Source: Motilibacter deserti (GTDB lineage: Bacteria; Actinomycetota; Actinomycetes; Motilibacterales; Motilibacteraceae). From it: a stretch of DNA of 64,000 bases. Each line of letters starts with the position of its first letter. Position 1 is the first letter of the stretch. A program made the position numbers and the translations under genes. Under the pieces are notes generated by a model that searched no databases, was not told where the DNA came from, and was given only the letters and a program-made list of their open reading frames with translations. The stretch is from NCBI RefSeq assembly GCF_011250635.1, contig NZ_JAANNP010000004.1:1-64000 (forward strand), given 5' to 3'. Below, one piece after another: positions 63,900-64,000 of this stretch.

Positions 63900-64000
63900 C
63901 TGCTGCCCGTTGCCGGCCCATTCGGCGGCGCGGCCACTCGCGGACGCCCGCGAAAGTCGGCGTTTGGCGTCGCTGATCCTCGCCTCGATCGGCTTGCGGG
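63756..64000 (-). CDS. Large serine recombinase, C-terminal end only (runs out of window)
   Basis: The last 81 residues of a protein read on the minus strand, ending RITPRWRV before the stop at 63756. The stretch holds a Lys/Arg/Ala-rich coiled part, then LDRQRAIVAAVLDHAIIAPG, which matches the C-terminal end of large serine recombinases (integrases/resolvases of phages and islands). The catalytic N-terminus and zinc domain are outside the window. It is convergent with the small ORF after rep and is probably the integrase of this element. Confidence 0.8.
   Translation of the reverse strand, partial: RKPIEARISDAKRRLSRASASGRAAEWAGNGQQLRAQWAELNLDRQRAIVAAVLDHAIIAPGTRGAQSLDINRITPRWRV

Larger units (their letters stand above)
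60268..64000. mobile_element. Integrated mobile element (left part; continues beyond the window)
   Basis: The left boundary is the point where the DUF222/HNH gene loses homology (about 60267). Inside lie a SIR2-domain gene, an HTH gene, a HUH-type Rep, a small ORF and the end of a large serine recombinase. Together these are the parts of a recombinase-integrated, rolling-circle-capable element with a cargo gene. The right end, the rest of the recombinase and the other attachment site are outside the window, so size and type (plasmid-derived island, ICE-like, satellite) are unknown. Confidence 0.8.

Overview
The window is 64 kb of very GC-rich DNA from an actinobacterial chromosome. The signs are codon use with almost only G or C in third positions, frequent GTG starts, and families typical of Actinomycetes: DUF3099, DUF222/13E12 HNH proteins, a SARP regulator, an InhA-like enoyl reductase behind FabG, an NDP-sugar-type GlgC beside GlgA, and LuxR-type two-component pairs. 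A genus cannot be named from the sequence alone. Many genes carry a TANNNT -10 box only 6-8 bases before the start codon and no Shine-Dalgarno (SD) sequence, which points to leaderless mRNAs.

Layout. 0-0.4 kb: tail of an rRNA operon (23S-5S spacer, 5S, terminator). 0.4-12.5 kb: a DinB-like protein, a membrane GGDEF-EAL protein, two tandem secreted clan-A glycoside hydrolases, an ABC-F ATPase, a tiny HTH protein, an ABC exporter with a 17-bp repeat array at its 3' end, and an intact DUF222/HNH gene. 12.5-13.3 kb: no recognisable gene. 13.3-31.5 kb: large regulators (SARP-ATPase, double cyclase-ATPase-TPR protein), an MBL hydrolase, a secreted subtilisin coupled to a large PAS/GGDEF-EAL protein, an SDR, a GH15 enzyme, and a sirtuin overlapped in antisense by a GT87-like membrane glycosyltransferase. 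31.6-49.3 kb: housekeeping and metabolism (two-component pair, CDP-glycerol transferase, SURF1, MoaA, TetR with an MFS pump, FabG-FabI, SerB, divergent GlgC/GlgA, ABC ATPase, NfeD-SPFH). 49.4-59 kb: a secreted hydrolase with Calx-beta-like repeats, a YbaK-like deacylase, iron acquisition (Fes-like esterase, iron box, ferric-siderophore binding lipoprotein), then a GAF protein, a cytosolic subtilisin, a small acidic protein and an MFS protein fused to a cyclic-nucleotide-binding domain.

59.1-64 kb is the most unusual part. A second DUF222/HNH gene is cut inside its HNH motif at about 60267, and an integrated element begins there. It carries a SIR2-domain protein on visibly less GC-rich DNA (a candidate NAD-consuming anti-phage effector), an HTH regulator, a HUH-type rolling-circle Rep, a small ORF, and, on the opposite strand and running out of the window, the C-terminus of a large serine recombinase. 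Repeated AGTCC/GGACT palindromes lie in front of the HTH and Rep genes. The other end of the element is outside the window.

Coordinates, motifs and palindromes were read directly. Product names come from family recognition by eye, and no database or structure search was run.
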